Positions 9,123-17,913 are shown, numbered from the stretch's first letter. The stretch is DNA of 64,000 bases from Photorhabdus australis DSM 17609 (GCF_000711895.1 NZ_JONO01000012.1:44242-108241); one strand, 5' to 3'. The notes: generated by a model not told the origin, from the sequence alone. Numbers and translations: made by a program.

Positions 9123-10340
9123 ATGAGTTCAATACTTCCAGGTTGGAAGCGAAAAACAGCTTTATTTCTATCAGCTCAAACAATTTCTCTGTTGGGGTCT
9201 TCCATTGTCCAGTTCTCTATCGTCTGGTATATCACTTTAAGCACATCATCAGGAGAAATGCTGGCTATTTCTGTACTCTGTGCATTTCTTCCACAGGTAT
9301 TAATCTCTTTGTTTGCCGGTGTTTGGGCGGATACTTACAACCGTAAGTTGCTCAGCATTGCCTCTGATGCGTTAACTGCATTAGTGACTCTTGGCTTGGC
9401 GTTCTCTTTTATGCTTGGATTCAAGAGCATTGAATTACTATTTGTAGCATTGGTTTTACGTTCATTTTGTACAGGGATTCAGACTCCAGCAGTGAATGCG
9501 ATCATTCCGCAACTGGTCCCGAAAGAGAAATTACTGCGGGTTAATGGTATTAATACTTCTCTGACTTCACTGATGATGTTGGCATCTCCTGCCATCGGTG
9601 GTTTTTTGTATTCTCAAACTTCGCTTGAAAATATTTTTTTAGTGGATGTGGTGACTGCCATTATTGGCATTAGTATTGTTGCATTTATTCCTATTCCTAC
9701 GGTAGCTTCTGATTCCATGCCGGATAATAAATTTCAGGCAGTTTTGGCTGGTTTTCGCTATTTGCGAGAGAATAAGATAATTAGAAATCTTTTGATTTTC
9801 CTGATTTGTGATTGCTTCCTGGTTAGTCCTGCTGCGTTTTTGACACCGCTATTAGTTAACCGGACATTTGGTGAGGAATCATGGCGTTTAGCGATTAATG
9901 AAGTGACATTTAGTGCGGGAGCAGTTTTAGGCGGATTGCTGATTTCTTTTTTGAATGAATATAAAAATAAACTGCGTATAACAGCAGTAGCTTGCGCGCT
10001 TTCTGGTATATTTACGATTGCTCTTGGCTACGCGTATTGGTTCCCGCTTTATCTGGCATTAAACGTCTTTTTGGGCATGATAATGCCTTGTTTTAACGCA
10101 CCGATAGTAGCAACTTTTCAGGAAAAGGTTAAACCTGAGATGATGGGGAGGGTATTTAGTTTAGTCCAAATATCTATGTCCTGTTCTTTGCCATTAGGTA
10201 TGGTGTTGTTTGGTCCAGTTGCTGATTATATTAGTGTTCAATCTCTTTTAATAATATGTGGTGGGTTGATATTATTGACTGGTGCACTGTTTTTTATGTT
10301 TAACGGAGAAGGCAACAGAGAAAGTAGCAGAGTCGTTTAA
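9123..10340 (+). CDS. MFS transporter, MefA/EntS-like (MFS_3) type
   Basis: A 405-aa membrane protein with about twelve hydrophobic helices and the cytoplasmic loop 2-3 motif GVWADTYNRK characteristic of the major facilitator superfamily. The overall pattern resembles the DHA3/MFS_3 group (macrolide efflux MefA, enterobactin exporter EntS), so export of a small molecule is likely. It differs from E. coli YegT, the nucleoside porter usually beside yegUV, which belongs to another MFS family. It lies 47 bp after the kinase gene and is probably in the same transcript. The substrate cannot be inferred. Confidence 0.85.
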   Translation: MSSILPGWKRKTALFLSAQTISLLGSSIVQFSIVWYITLSTSSGEMLAISVLCAFLPQVLISLFAGVWADTYNRKLLSIASDALTALVTLGLAFSFMLGFKSIELLFVALVLRSFCTGIQTPAVNAIIPQLVPKEKLLRVNGINTSLTSLMMLASPAIGGFLYSQTSLENIFLVDVVTAIIGISIVAFIPIPTVASDSMPDNKFQAVLAGFRYLRENKIIRNLLIFLICDCFLVSPAAFLTPLLVNRTFGEESWRLAINEVTFSAGAVLGGLLISFLNEYKNKLRITAVACALSGIFTIALGYAYWFPLYLALNVFLGMIMPCFNAPIVATFQEKVKPEMMGRVFSLVQISMSCSLPLGMVLFGPVADYISVQSLLIICGGLILLTGALFFMFNGEGNRESSRVV

Positions 10341-10474
10341 TCCGGCTGGTGTTGCCAAAGATATCCCATTATTCCTGTTGAATATGGTCAAGTTATGCGA
10401 TAAGCACAGCGCCGTGAACCAGTGAAAATTACAGATATCGTCAGATGCTAATAAAGATATCGCCGCTTGTTGAT

Positions 10475-10590
10475 GACACGTCGATATTATCGACATATCG
10501 TTAACATGTGTCGAAATTTACTAATTTTATCGACATAAAATCTTTACGTGTTGATGCCGTCAACATATACTCGCAACGTGTCGAAAAAAA
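10475..10590 (+). promoter_or_regulatory. Clustered TCGACA/TGTCGA repeats upstream of the Fic gene
   Basis: At least four copies of a short motif lie within 116 bp: GACACGTCGA (10475), TATCGACATA (10488), ATGTGTCGAAA (10506) and TTATCGACATAA (10527), then ACGTGTCGAAA (10576) just before the ribosome-binding site. A looser pair, GTGTTGATG and CGTCAACAT, lies at 10548-10565. Both orientations occur. This looks like a multi-site operator for the Fic gene; the regulator is unknown. Confidence 0.45.
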
Positions 10591-10604
10591 TAGGAAATAT
10601 AAAC

Positions 10605-11714
10605 ATGACATGGCAGCCCGATGTTCCCTTTAATGCTATTCCCTTATTGCCGCCGACCACAAAAGTGATGGAGTCCATTGCAGTATTAAAAGCTTGTATA
10701 CCCGCCAGAGCTGCGCTGGCTGAGCTTAAACAAGCAGGTGAATTGTTGCCTAATCAGGGGTTACTTATTAACTTGTTGCCACTGCTGGAAGCAAAAGACA
10801 GCTCGGAAATCGAAAATATTGTCACCACTTCGGACAAATTGTTCCAATATGCACAAGAAGACAGTTTGGCTGATCCTGTAACAAAAGAAGTACTACGCTA
10901 CCGTACTGCACTTTGCGAAGGGTTCATACAATTAACTCGGCGGCCACTATGCATGAATACAGCTATTGAAGTTTGTAGCCGACTAAAAGCTACTGATATG
11001 AATATTCGCAAAGTTTCCGGTACAACGCTTAGTAGTCAGGCAACTGGTGAAATTATTTATACGCCACCAGTGGGTGAGACTCACATCCGCGATTTGCTCA
11101 GCAACTGGGAGCAGTTTCTACATGAGGAAGATGGTATTGATCCACTAATCAAAATGGCTATTGCTCACTACCAGTTTGAAGCTATTCATCCATTTACTGA
11201 TGGTAATGGGCGTATTGGCCGTATCATTAATATCCTCTATCTCATTGATCGAAAGCTTTTAACGCTGCCAATTCTCTATTTAAGCCGATACATCGTACAA
11301 CATAAAAGTGATTATTATCGATTGCTCACTCAAGTTACTGCTGTTGGCAAATGGGAAGAGTGGATAATTTATATGTTGGCTGCGGTAGAGCAAACTGCGA
11401 AATGGACCGCTGATAAAATCGCAGCAGTAAGGGTGCTGATTGAATACACCAGCGAGTATATAAAACAGAGCTTGCCTAAAGTTTATAGCCATGAATTGAT
11501 ACAGGTGATATTTGAACAACCTTATTGCCGTATTAGTAATTTGGTGGCGAATAATATCGCCAAACGGCAAACAGCTTCAGTCTATTTAAAACAGCTGTGT
11601 GATATTGGAGTATTACAAGAAATTCAGGCCGGGAAAGAAAAGCTATTTGTACATCCGAAACTGGTGCAGCTGATGACTAAAGATAGTAATGAATTGAGTC
11701 AATACACAGTTTAG
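10605..11714 (+). CDS. Fic-domain protein (AMPylator, class II) with C-terminal winged helix
   Basis: A Fic protein of 369 aa from the ATG at 10605, which has AGGAAA about 8 nt upstream; an in-frame ATG at 10548 is less likely. The catalytic motif HPFTDGNGRIGR starts at His195. An N-terminal inhibitory helix motif SSEIEN (residues 66-71, SxxxEN) marks an autoinhibited class II enzyme. The C-terminal 100 residues look like a winged helix-turn-helix. Such proteins transfer AMP to target proteins, or to themselves, when inhibition is relieved. It stands alone with no antitoxin gene, as expected when the inhibitory helix is in the same chain. The upstream TCGACA repeats suggest tight, perhaps autogenous, control through the C-terminal domain. 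The target is unknown. Confidence 0.92.
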   Translation: MTWQPDVPFNAIPLLPPTTKVMESIAVLKACIPARAALAELKQAGELLPNQGLLINLLPLLEAKDSSEIENIVTTSDKLFQYAQEDSLADPVTKEVLRYRTALCEGFIQLTRRPLCMNTAIEVCSRLKATDMNIRKVSGTTLSSQATGEIIYTPPVGETHIRDLLSNWEQFLHEEDGIDPLIKMAIAHYQFEAIHPFTDGNGRIGRIINILYLIDRKLLTLPILYLSRYIVQHKSDYYRLLTQVTAVGKWEEWIIYMLAAVEQTAKWTADKIAAVRVLIEYTSEYIKQSLPKVYSHELIQVIFEQPYCRISNLVANNIAKRQTASVYLKQLCDIGVLQEIQAGKEKLFVHPKLVQLMTKDSNELSQYTV

Positions 11715-12055
11715 GAAGCACATATAAGTAAATATTTGGCAAAGCTTGAAGTTGAGTGTCAGGTAGTAAATTTTTTTGGGGGGGGACAATTTGGCTTATC
11801 AATGGCATAGAACGTCCATCACATAACAGGCTGGCCCTCAATGCATGATATTCCCGATACGCCCATAATCTTGCAAACCTTCGATACGTTGTTGAATTCT
11901 CCGGCCAGATTCAGCAAACCTGTTTTTTATTTGATAATAGGATTGTTAGTATGAAGCATGTAGATCAAATTTATGCAGAATATTCATGAATACTAGGGTC
12001 ATTATCGGCGAAAAAGCAGAGATATCTTGAAGCTTATTATGGTTAAGGATATTTA
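11715..12055. other. Intergenic region with a T7G8 homopolymer
   Basis: A 341-bp gap between the Fic gene and lemA. No frame is supported. A run of seven T followed by eight G lies at 11771-11785. The lemA promoter must be within the last 150 bp but was not assigned. Confidence 0.5.
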
Positions 12056-12652
12056 ATGTTACGTTATCCATTGTTATTTATTATTGTTTTTATGCTTTCT
12101 GGCTGTGGATATAACGATATCCAATCCAGTGATGAAAAAGTTAACTCAAGTTGGGCTGAAGTACTAAATCAGTATCAACGTCGGGCTGATCTGGTACCAA
12201 ATCTGGTGGCAACGGTAAAAGGTTACTCAAGCCACGAAGCGAGTGTTCTGGAAGCGGTAACTAAAGCACGAGCCAACGCTATGGCAGCGACTGCCGCGTT
12301 ACAACATAAACCGGATGACTTACGAGCACTTCAGCAGTGGCAGCAATCACAACAAACGCTGACTGGCACGTTATCACGTTTGAATATCATTAGTGAGAAT
12401 TACCCGGAATTGAAAGCTGATTCGTTATATCGTGATTTGATGGTTCAGCTTGAAGGTACTGAAAACCGCATTGCGGTGGCACGTGGGCGCTATGTAGTCG
12501 CTGTTCAGCAATACAACACGTTAATTCGTCAGTTTCCTGGCGTATTGATGGCGAAATTGATGGGTTACCATGCAAAGGTTAATTTTTTATCTGCGAATGA
12601 AGATGTAGTTTCTCAGGTGCCGACAGTCGACTTTGGGGTTGCATATCATTAA
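12056..12652 (+). CDS. lemA: LemA family lipoprotein
   Basis: A 198-aa LemA-family protein. The N-terminus is a lipoprotein signal peptide with lipobox LSGC (Cys17), so the mature protein is probably membrane-anchored in the periplasm. The LemA core follows as long amphipathic helices: VNSSWAEVLNQYQRRADLVP, then LVATVKGYSSHEASVL, TENRIAVARGRY and YNTLIRQFPGVLMAKLMGY. LemA function is poorly defined; the gene is often next to a TPM-domain (YgcG-like) gene. That is so here, with the partner starting 18 bp after the stop codon, probably in one operon. Confidence 0.93.
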   Translation: MLRYPLLFIIVFMLSGCGYNDIQSSDEKVNSSWAEVLNQYQRRADLVPNLVATVKGYSSHEASVLEAVTKARANAMAATAALQHKPDDLRALQQWQQSQQTLTGTLSRLNIISENYPELKADSLYRDLMVQLEGTENRIAVARGRYVVAVQQYNTLIRQFPGVLMAKLMGYHAKVNFLSANEDVVSQVPTVDFGVAYH

Positions 12653-12670
12653 AAGAATTTGGTGGTTTAT

Positions 12671-13657
12671 ATGAAACATATCGTTATGTTGTTGCTGTAT
12701 CTTGTGGTGGGGAGTGTATCTGCACACACTATCGAGGTACCCTTATTAACCCAACGCGTTATGGATGTATCCCAAATTCTGACGCCAGATGAACATCACC
12801 ATCTCACTCGTCAACTTGAGAACTTAGAAACACAAACCCACGTACAGATGGCAGTTTTAATTTTACCGACGACGGGTAGTGACTCTATTGAGCAGTTTGC
12901 AACGCGGGTATTTGAGCAATGGAAGCTGGGAAGTAAAGAGCAGAATAATGGTGTGCTTTTTTTGATTGCATTGAATGATCATAGAATGCGTTTTGAAGTT
13001 GGCTATGGTCTTGAGGGTGAATTGACCGATATTCAAACGGGACGAATTTTGCGTAATGATGTGGGGCCAGCTTTTAAGCAGGAGGATTATTATGCGGGCA
13101 TTAGTCTCGGTATTAATGCGATTACGTTGCTGTTGAATGGTCAACCAATATCGAATGAAGTGGGGGATATGGGCAGTGTGGCGGCTAATCCTGGCGATAT
13201 AATCAATATTGGTTCCCTTAAGTTTGTTTTCTGGTTTTTGGGTATGATATTGCTGCCAAATTTGGTATTTCGGCGACGTACTCTGTTTGGCCGGGCATCA
13301 ATGTGTGGTCTAACTATTGCCGTCTCTGCTTTATTGATGGATCTTATGGGGGCTGCTCCCGTAAGTAATTTTATGAGTTATTTCAGCATCTTTTTGATAT
13401 CTACGTTTATTCTGATGATGTTTTTCGCGTTCGCTGCGGCATTTACCGGTAGACAGCTAGTCGGGATCGCTAAGATATCGAATAGTGGGTCTCGTAATAG
13501 CAGAAGAAAAAGAAGAAGAAAGTCTGATGGTGTTAGTGTAAGCAGCAGTTCTGGTAGTGATTTCTACGACGGTGGTAGTTCAAGCAGTAGTTCTGGTAAT
13601 GATTTTAGCGGTGGTGGTGGTTCCAGTGGAGGTGGGGGAGCATCTGACCGTTGGTAG
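12671..13657 (+). CDS. TPM-domain (YgcG-like) membrane protein with Gly/Ser-rich tail
   Basis: A 328-aa protein from the ATG at 12671, preceded by GGTGG; an in-frame TTG lies 12 bp further upstream. A signal peptide (about residues 1-19, cleaved after VSA) precedes a TPM domain with VMDVSQILTPDEHHHL and the signature RMRFEVGYGLEGELTD. After two to three membrane helices (about 185-265) comes a basic stretch (SRRKRRRKS). The C-terminus is low-complexity Ser/Gly ending SSGGGGASDRW, as in YgcG and other TPM proteins. The domain is thought to act at the membrane, possibly in photosystem or respiratory complex repair in other organisms; the role here is unknown. Confidence 0.9.
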   Translation: MKHIVMLLLYLVVGSVSAHTIEVPLLTQRVMDVSQILTPDEHHHLTRQLENLETQTHVQMAVLILPTTGSDSIEQFATRVFEQWKLGSKEQNNGVLFLIALNDHRMRFEVGYGLEGELTDIQTGRILRNDVGPAFKQEDYYAGISLGINAITLLLNGQPISNEVGDMGSVAANPGDIINIGSLKFVFWFLGMILLPNLVFRRRTLFGRASMCGLTIAVSALLMDLMGAAPVSNFMSYFSIFLISTFILMMFFAFAAAFTGRQLVGIAKISNSGSRNSRRKRRRKSDGVSVSSSSGSDFYDGGSSSSSSGNDFSGGGGSSGGGGASDRW

Positions 13658-13678
13658 AGTCAAGGCTATGCTATTAAA

Positions 13679-13702
13679 AAAGCTCGCGATTATACGAGCT
13701 TT
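13679..13702 (+). terminator. Terminator after the lemA-TPM operon
   Basis: An inverted repeat, AAAGCTCG-N8-CGAGCTTT, lies 21 bp past the stop codon. It is preceded by A-rich and followed by T-containing sequence, as in an intrinsic, possibly bidirectional, terminator. Confidence 0.7.
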
Positions 13703-13859
13703 CTGGTTTTCTGTAATTTGTGACGAATCTTTTCATTGAGTATCAGGCTTAAACCCGCATGAATACTGGTCTTGTGTTATTCAGTATTTTCTAGAGGGAC
13801 ACCCTTGTGTACCCATCTGAACGAGGTGTTCCTTACATTCTCAAAAAAATGGGCCGTTA

Positions 13860-14233
13860 TCATGGATTACAGCTTGGGTGAGAATAGTCCACCAGTTTGC
13901 GTAGGTGCTGCGCCAACTGGTCAACGGTTTTCTCACCCGTAGCTGCATCTACCGTTAAATTTTCCAACGTATTGTCGTTATCACGGATTTTGATACCGTT
14001 GCGGTAGAGAAAAGTCATGGTAACAAAAAAAGCAGTGCGTTTATTACCATCATTGAAGATATGACCGCGAGCAATAGCAACCCAGTAGGTGGCTGCAAGT
14101 TCAAAAATGTCTGTTATGCCTTCGTAGTGTGTTCGGTTTTGCACTCGATAGATGAGTGTCCAGCAACGCCGGGAAGCCGCTGCAATATACGGTCATGAAA
14201 AGCGATAATTTCCTGTCCGCTGACCCATATCAT
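13860..14233 (-). pseudogene. doc: Doc-family toxin, frameshifted
   Basis: The gene starts at ATG 14233, overlapping the phd stop as ATGA. It reads MIWVSGQEIIAFHDRI then LQRLPGVAG before leaving frame. The Doc frame resumes at about 14155 with IYRVQNRTHYEG, DIFELAATYWVAIA and the Fic-like catalytic motif HIFNDGNKRT, to a stop at 13860. Compared with intact relatives, about ten codons between PGVAG and LIYRV are missing through a deletion not divisible by three. The catalytic half (94 aa from 14144) could be translated alone but lacks the N-terminal helix. Intact Doc phosphorylates EF-Tu and stops translation; this copy is probably inactive. Confidence 0.85.
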
Positions 14234-14451
14234 CGGTTTGTCAGAGCTTCTACCGTATGCCCATGACGCTGCATAATCGAGTCGAACTCTGCATCCAGTT
14301 TGGCATTCTGGTATGCCTCGAATTCTGTTTTACTGATAACGACTGCTGAGCTGCCGTCTCGACGAGTAATTTCAACTGGTTCGCCGTGGGTAGCAGCATC
14401 CAACACTTCTGAAATATTGGCTCGCGCTTGGGTTGAGGTGTATGTACGCAT
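14230..14451 (-). CDS. phd: Phd/YefM-family antitoxin
   Basis: A 73-aa antitoxin with the Phd/YefM N-terminal DNA-binding fold: TSTQARANISEVLDAATHG, then EPVEITRRDGSSAVVIS. The C-terminal tail SIMQRHGHTVEALTNR would wrap the Doc toxin. It is intact and starts at ATG 14451 after GGAGATATATT. It overlaps the decayed doc gene by four bases (ATGA), the usual translational coupling. A perfect 11-bp inverted repeat directly upstream is the probable operator for autorepression. With the toxin gene broken it is an orphan antitoxin, possibly able to neutralise a related Doc encoded elsewhere. Confidence 0.92.
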   Translation of the reverse strand: MRTYTSTQARANISEVLDAATHGEPVEITRRDGSSAVVISKTEFEAYQNAKLDAEFDSIMQRHGHTVEALTNR

Positions 14452-14462
14452 AATATATCTCC

Positions 14463-14489
14463 AAAGATGTACATAAATTGTACATCTTT
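14463..14489 (-). promoter_or_regulatory. Phd operator palindrome
   Basis: A perfect inverted repeat, AAAGATGTACA-N5-TGTACATCTTT, begins 12 bp before the phd start codon. It overlaps the predicted -10 box. Phd-family repressors bind palindromes of this kind, with the TGTACA core. Confidence 0.75.
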
Positions 14490-14504
14490 TGGGTGTTTAT
14501 TCAA
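14477..14504 (-). promoter_or_regulatory. Predicted phd promoter
   Basis: On the minus strand, TTGAAT (14504-14499) and TACAAT (14482-14477) are separated by 16 bp. The -10 box lies inside the operator palindrome, which would allow direct repression. Confidence 0.55.
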
Positions 14505-14760
14505 CAGCAGGGATCTCAGTACGGATTATCTTTAAGTGCGGCTTTTTATATCTTCATACAACGCCACCAATTGCACGCTAAGCTACGCAGATATCTAGAT
14601 GGGGTCTTTGGATCACGCCATCACAAGTATCTTCCCATTCTAATTTTGATGTTCCTGACTTTGGTATCGCCATCTGATTTATTGACGAGCTTGTCATACC
14701 ATCTAAGGTGTACCCACTAATCATGCGCTACTGTGATTCGTTCTGCAATGCTTTGATAGT
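14505..14760. other. Intergenic region without recognisable gene
   Basis: Sequence between the phd promoter and the yicC terminator. Frames on both strands are broken by stops, and none matched a family I could recognise. It may be degraded accessory DNA left from arrival of the toxin-antitoxin module. Confidence 0.4.
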
Positions 14761-14795
14761 AAAAAAGCCAGATATAACAATATATATCTGGCTTT
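14761..14795 (-). terminator. yicC terminator
   Basis: Read on the minus strand, a 13-bp stem (AAAGCCAGATATA with TATATCTGGCTTT) is followed by a T run. It lies 28 bp after the yicC stop codon. Confidence 0.85.
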
Positions 14796-14823
14796 ATGGT
14801 TTTCTCTGAAGTGCTAAGAAACC

Positions 14824-15687
14824 CTATTCAATATTTTGAATTTGTTCCCTCATCTGCTCAATCAGCACCTTTAATTCGATAGCGGAATTAGTGATATCGG
14901 CATTGATGGATTTGGAGGCAAGCGTGTTAGATTCGCGGTTGAATTCCTGCATCATAAAATCCAGACGGCGGCCAACGGCCTCTTTTTTCTTCAGGATGTT
15001 GCGAGTTTCTTTGACGTGAGCGTCCAGGCGATCCAATTCTTCTGCTACATCAAGGCGTTGAGCAAGCAGCACTAACTCCTGTTCAAGACGATTATTTTCA
15101 AGCTGTACCTGGGCTTCTTCCAGTTTGGTATGCAGGCGTTCCCGTTGCCATTGCATAATTTCAGGCATCTGCTGGCGAATTTTGCGGACTTCTTCGGTAA
15201 CAGCATCCAGACGTTGTTCAATCATCGTCTTAAGTGCGGTGCCTTCGGTTTCACGGCTTTGAATAAAAGCATCCAGTGTTGTGTCCAATTCTTTCAACAA
15301 TTGGGTACTGATAGCATCCAGATCTTGCTCTTCCGCTGCCATAACACCTGGCCAGCGCAGAATATCAACGGGATTAATTTCACCTTCATTACTCTGTTGC
15401 TTGATCCAATTTGCTGCATTCACCAATTGTTTTGCCAGGGTTTCATTTAAGATGAGTTCTCCCTGAGCGCGTGAGTCCAGTTCAAAACGTAGGTTGCACT
15501 CAACTTTTCCGCGAGTCAGGCGGGAACGAATACGCTCACGGATCACCGGTTCTAAACTTCTGAATTGTTCTGGCAGGCGGATATAAGTCTCTAAATAACG
15601 CTGATTAACGGAGCGCAGTTCCCAAGCTGCATTTCCCCATTCACTTTTGATATCTCGCCGTGCGAAAGCAGTCATACTACGAATCAT
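14824..15687 (-). CDS. yicC: YicC family endoribonuclease
   Basis: This 287-aa protein matches the length of E. coli YicC. YicC is an endoribonuclease that oligomerises around its RNA substrate and takes part in decay of small RNAs such as RyhB. The start MIRSMTAFARRDIKSEWGN at 15687 is chosen because the family begins with this conserved MIRSMTAF. The frame is open a further 56 codons upstream, but those would run into the rph promoter region. Conserved C-terminal segments are RLDFMMQEFNRESNTLASKS and IKVLIEQMREQ-like residues. It is divergent from rph, as in E. coli. Confidence 0.95.
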   Translation of the reverse strand: MIRSMTAFARRDIKSEWGNAAWELRSVNQRYLETYIRLPEQFRSLEPVIRERIRSRLTRGKVECNLRFELDSRAQGELILNETLAKQLVNAANWIKQQSNEGEINPVDILRWPGVMAAEEQDLDAISTQLLKELDTTLDAFIQSRETEGTALKTMIEQRLDAVTEEVRKIRQQMPEIMQWQRERLHTKLEEAQVQLENNRLEQELVLLAQRLDVAEELDRLDAHVKETRNILKKKEAVGRRLDFMMQEFNRESNTLASKSINADITNSAIELKVLIEQMREQIQNIE

Positions 15688-15811
15688 GATTCGTTCCCAT
15701 TTAAACAAAAGATTGGGGATTATAACGCTCGTCGTAGATGTAGGATAGGCATTAGACCCGTTAGGCCGTATAATGCGCCCCCAATAATGATTTAACAACG
15801 GAGATAACACC

Positions 15812-16525
15812 ATGCGCCCAGCAGGAAGAGCGGCAGAGCAAGTGCGTCCTATCACTATAACTCGTCATTACACTAAACACGCGGAAGGCTCGGTTCTGGT
15901 GGAGTTTGGGGATACCAAGGTGTTATGTAATGCATCCGTTGAAGAGGGTGTTCCCCGTTTCTTGAAAGGTCAAGGACAAGGTTGGATTACGGCTGAGTAT
16001 GGTATGTTACCGCGCTCTACCCATAGCCGGAATGCTCGTGAAGCCGCGAGAGGCAAACAAGGCGGGCGTACCATGGAAATCCAGCGTCTGATTGCCCGTT
16101 CACTGCGTGCTGCGGTTGATCTGAAAAAATTGGGTGAATATACCATTACTCTGGATTGTGATGTCATTCAGGCTGATGGCGGTACCCGTACTGCTTCTAT
16201 TACTGGTGCTTGTGTAGCGCTAGTTGATGCGCTGAATAAAATGGTTGACGCGGGCAAATTGAAAGAGAATCCGCTGAAATCAATGGTTGCTGCGGTTTCT
16301 GTTGGTATTGTGGATAACGAAGGTCGTTGTGATTTGGAATATGTGGAAGATTCAGCGGCTGAAACTGATATGAATGTTGTGATGATGGAAGATGGTCGGA
16401 TGATTGAAGTGCAAGGCACAGCAGAAGGCGAGCCATTCAGTCATGATGAATTGTTGTCCTTATTATCCCTTGCTAAAGGGGGACTAGAGACCATTTTTGC
16501 AGCGCAGAGAACCGCGTTAAAATAG
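15812..16525 (+). CDS. rph: RNase PH
   Basis: A 237-aa phosphorolytic 3'-5' exoribonuclease that trims tRNA 3' ends. It is essentially full length, unlike the frameshifted rph of E. coli K-12. Visible motifs are [13 protein letters not shown] at the N-terminus, the [13 protein letters not shown] strand, the [20 protein letters not shown] region with substrate-binding arginines, and [18 protein letters not shown] around the phosphate-binding site. GGAG lies just before the ATG. It is followed by the pyrE attenuator hairpin and pyrE. Confidence 0.98.
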   Translation: MRPAGRAAEQVRPITITRHYTKHAEGSVLVEFGDTKVLCNASVEEGVPRFLKGQGQGWITAEYGMLPRSTHSRNAREAARGKQGGRTMEIQRLIARSLRAAVDLKKLGEYTITLDCDVIQADGGTRTASITGACVALVDALNKMVDAGKLKENPLKSMVAAVSVGIVDNEGRCDLEYVEDSAAETDMNVVMMEDGRMIEVQGTAEGEPFSHDELLSLLSLAKGGLETIFAAQRTALK

Positions 16526-16538
16526 TTCAGTTGCTCGG

Positions 16539-16562
16539 GGCGACGTAATAGTCGCCTTTTTT
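16539..16562 (+). terminator. pyrE attenuator
   Basis: GGCGAC-N6-GTCGCC is followed by six T, 13 bp after the rph stop and 50 bp before pyrE. In E. coli an attenuator at this position is read through when UTP is scarce, because ribosomes finishing rph follow the paused polymerase closely. The same arrangement is visible here. Confidence 0.85.
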
Positions 16563-16612
16563 GTGCCTGTTATATGGCGATAATCAGAACTAAGTAGAGA
16601 GGAGAGACACCA

Positions 16613-17254
16613 ATGAAAGCCTATCAGCGCGAATTTATCGAGCTTGCGCTAAAAAAACAGGTATTAAAGTTTGGGGAATTTACCCTGAAATCAGGACGAA
16701 AAAGCCCGTATTTCTTTAATGCCGGGTTGTTTAATACTGGGCGTGATTTGGCGTTAATCGGGCGTTTTTATGCGGCAGCATTATTGGATAGTGGTATTCA
16801 ATGTGATTTGTTATTCGGACCTGCTTACAAAGGTATCCCAATCGCAACAACAACGGCGGTTGCACTGGCAGAGCACTATGATATTGATATGCCATATTGT
16901 TTTAACCGCAAGGAAGTGAAAAATCATGGTGAAGGTGGAGTTTTAGTCGGTAGTCCACTTAAAGGCAATGTCATACTGGTTGATGATGTTATTACGGCAG
17001 GTACTGCTATCCGTGAATCTATGGAGATTATTAAGCAGCATAGTGCGACTCTTGCTGGTGTGATGATTTGTCTTGATCGTCAGGAACGTGGGAATGGTGA
17101 AATTTCGGCAATTCAGGAAGTTGAAAGAGATTACAACTGTAAAGTGTCTTCTATTATTACCTTGAATGATTTGATTAATTATTTAGGTGGTCAGCCAGAA
17201 ATGAAACAGCATTTGGATGCAGTGGAAGCATATCGTGAGCAGTATGGTGTTTGA
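16613..17254 (+). CDS. pyrE: Orotate phosphoribosyltransferase
   Basis: A 213-aa cytoplasmic enzyme that forms orotidine 5'-phosphate from orotate and PRPP in pyrimidine synthesis. The PRPP-binding signature [17 protein letters not shown] is present. Also seen are the N-terminal [18 protein letters not shown] and the flexible-loop [13 protein letters not shown] that closes over the active site. The length equals that of E. coli PyrE. An AGAGAGGAGAG ribosome-binding site precedes the ATG. Expression probably depends on the upstream attenuator and on coupling with rph. Confidence 0.98.
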   Translation: MKAYQREFIELALKKQVLKFGEFTLKSGRKSPYFFNAGLFNTGRDLALIGRFYAAALLDSGIQCDLLFGPAYKGIPIATTTAVALAEHYDIDMPYCFNRKEVKNHGEGGVLVGSPLKGNVILVDDVITAGTAIRESMEIIKQHSATLAGVMICLDRQERGNGEISAIQEVERDYNCKVSSIITLNDLINYLGGQPEMKQHLDAVEAYREQYGV

Positions 17255-17265
17255 CAGTCAGCTTT

Positions 17266-17297
17266 AAAAAAAAGCCCTCGCCCAATAACGGGCGGGG
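17266..17297 (-). terminator. Bidirectional terminator between pyrE and slmA
   Basis: A GC-rich stem (CCTCGCCC with GGGCGGGG, six-base loop) has eight A on the left side, giving a strong T run on the minus strand for slmA. It also lies 20 bp after the convergent pyrE stop codon. Confidence 0.85.
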
Positions 17298-17313
17298 TGA
17301 GTAGTAGAATAAA

Positions 17314-17913
17314 TCATTGTAACTGAGCCCGTAATAATGGCCAGCGCGCTTCAAACTCCTGTGTTGGACGATAGTGGAATTCTGAGCGGACAAAGCGTGA
17401 TAGCATACCTTCACAAAATGCCAGTAATTGGGCGGCTAACAGCGACTCATCATAACTGAAACCTTGCCCATCACGTAATTTTTTCTCTTTCAAAACTTGA
17501 CGGAGCTGTACTTCAATTCGTTCAAACAACTGATTTATACGCTCTTGCAGTCGGTTTTGTTCAAACATTAGAGCATGGCCTGTCATGATACGAGTCAGCC
17601 CCGGGTTTTTTTCTGAGAAACCTAGAATCAACGCTAATATCAGGCGAATACGAGCAATGGTATCTTTTTCGTCTTGCAGAATTAGGTTAATCCGTGAAAT
17701 TAATGAGTCTTCAATAAACTCAATCAGACTGTCAAACATCCGGGTTTTACTGGGAAAATGCCGGTAGAGCGCGGCTTCGGAAACACCCACATTGGCGGCC
17801 AGTTTAGCGGTAGTTATCCGATGGCTACCATCACTGGACTGTAACATATGCGCTAAAGCCTGCAAGATTTCCTCGCGCCTGTTTTTCTTCTTCGTATTTT
17901 CGTTTTCTGCCAT
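17314..17913 (-). CDS. slmA: SlmA nucleoid occlusion factor
   Basis: A 199-aa TetR-fold protein that binds specific chromosomal sites and stops FtsZ assembly over the nucleoid. The N-terminal helix-turn-helix is [20 protein letters not shown] followed by [15 protein letters not shown]. The all-helical dimer domain includes [20 protein letters not shown]. The length is within a residue of E. coli SlmA (198 aa), and the gene order pyrE-slmA-dut-coaBC is conserved. It is preceded by a GGAGTCC-type ribosome-binding site. Confidence 0.97.
   Translation of the reverse strand: MAENENTKKKNRREEILQALAHMLQSSDGSHRITTAKLAANVGVSEAALYRHFPSKTRMFDSLIEFIEDSLISRINLILQDEKDTIARIRLILALILGFSEKNPGLTRIMTGHALMFEQNRLQERINQLFERIEVQLRQVLKEKKLRDGQGFSYDESLLAAQLLAFCEGMLSRFVRSEFHYRPTQEFEARWPLLRAQLQ

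Noticed and set aside
14478..14720. 80-codon frame upstream of phd
   Set aside because: It begins in the phd operator on the opposite strand and shows no protein-like pattern; both strands here are broken by stops.
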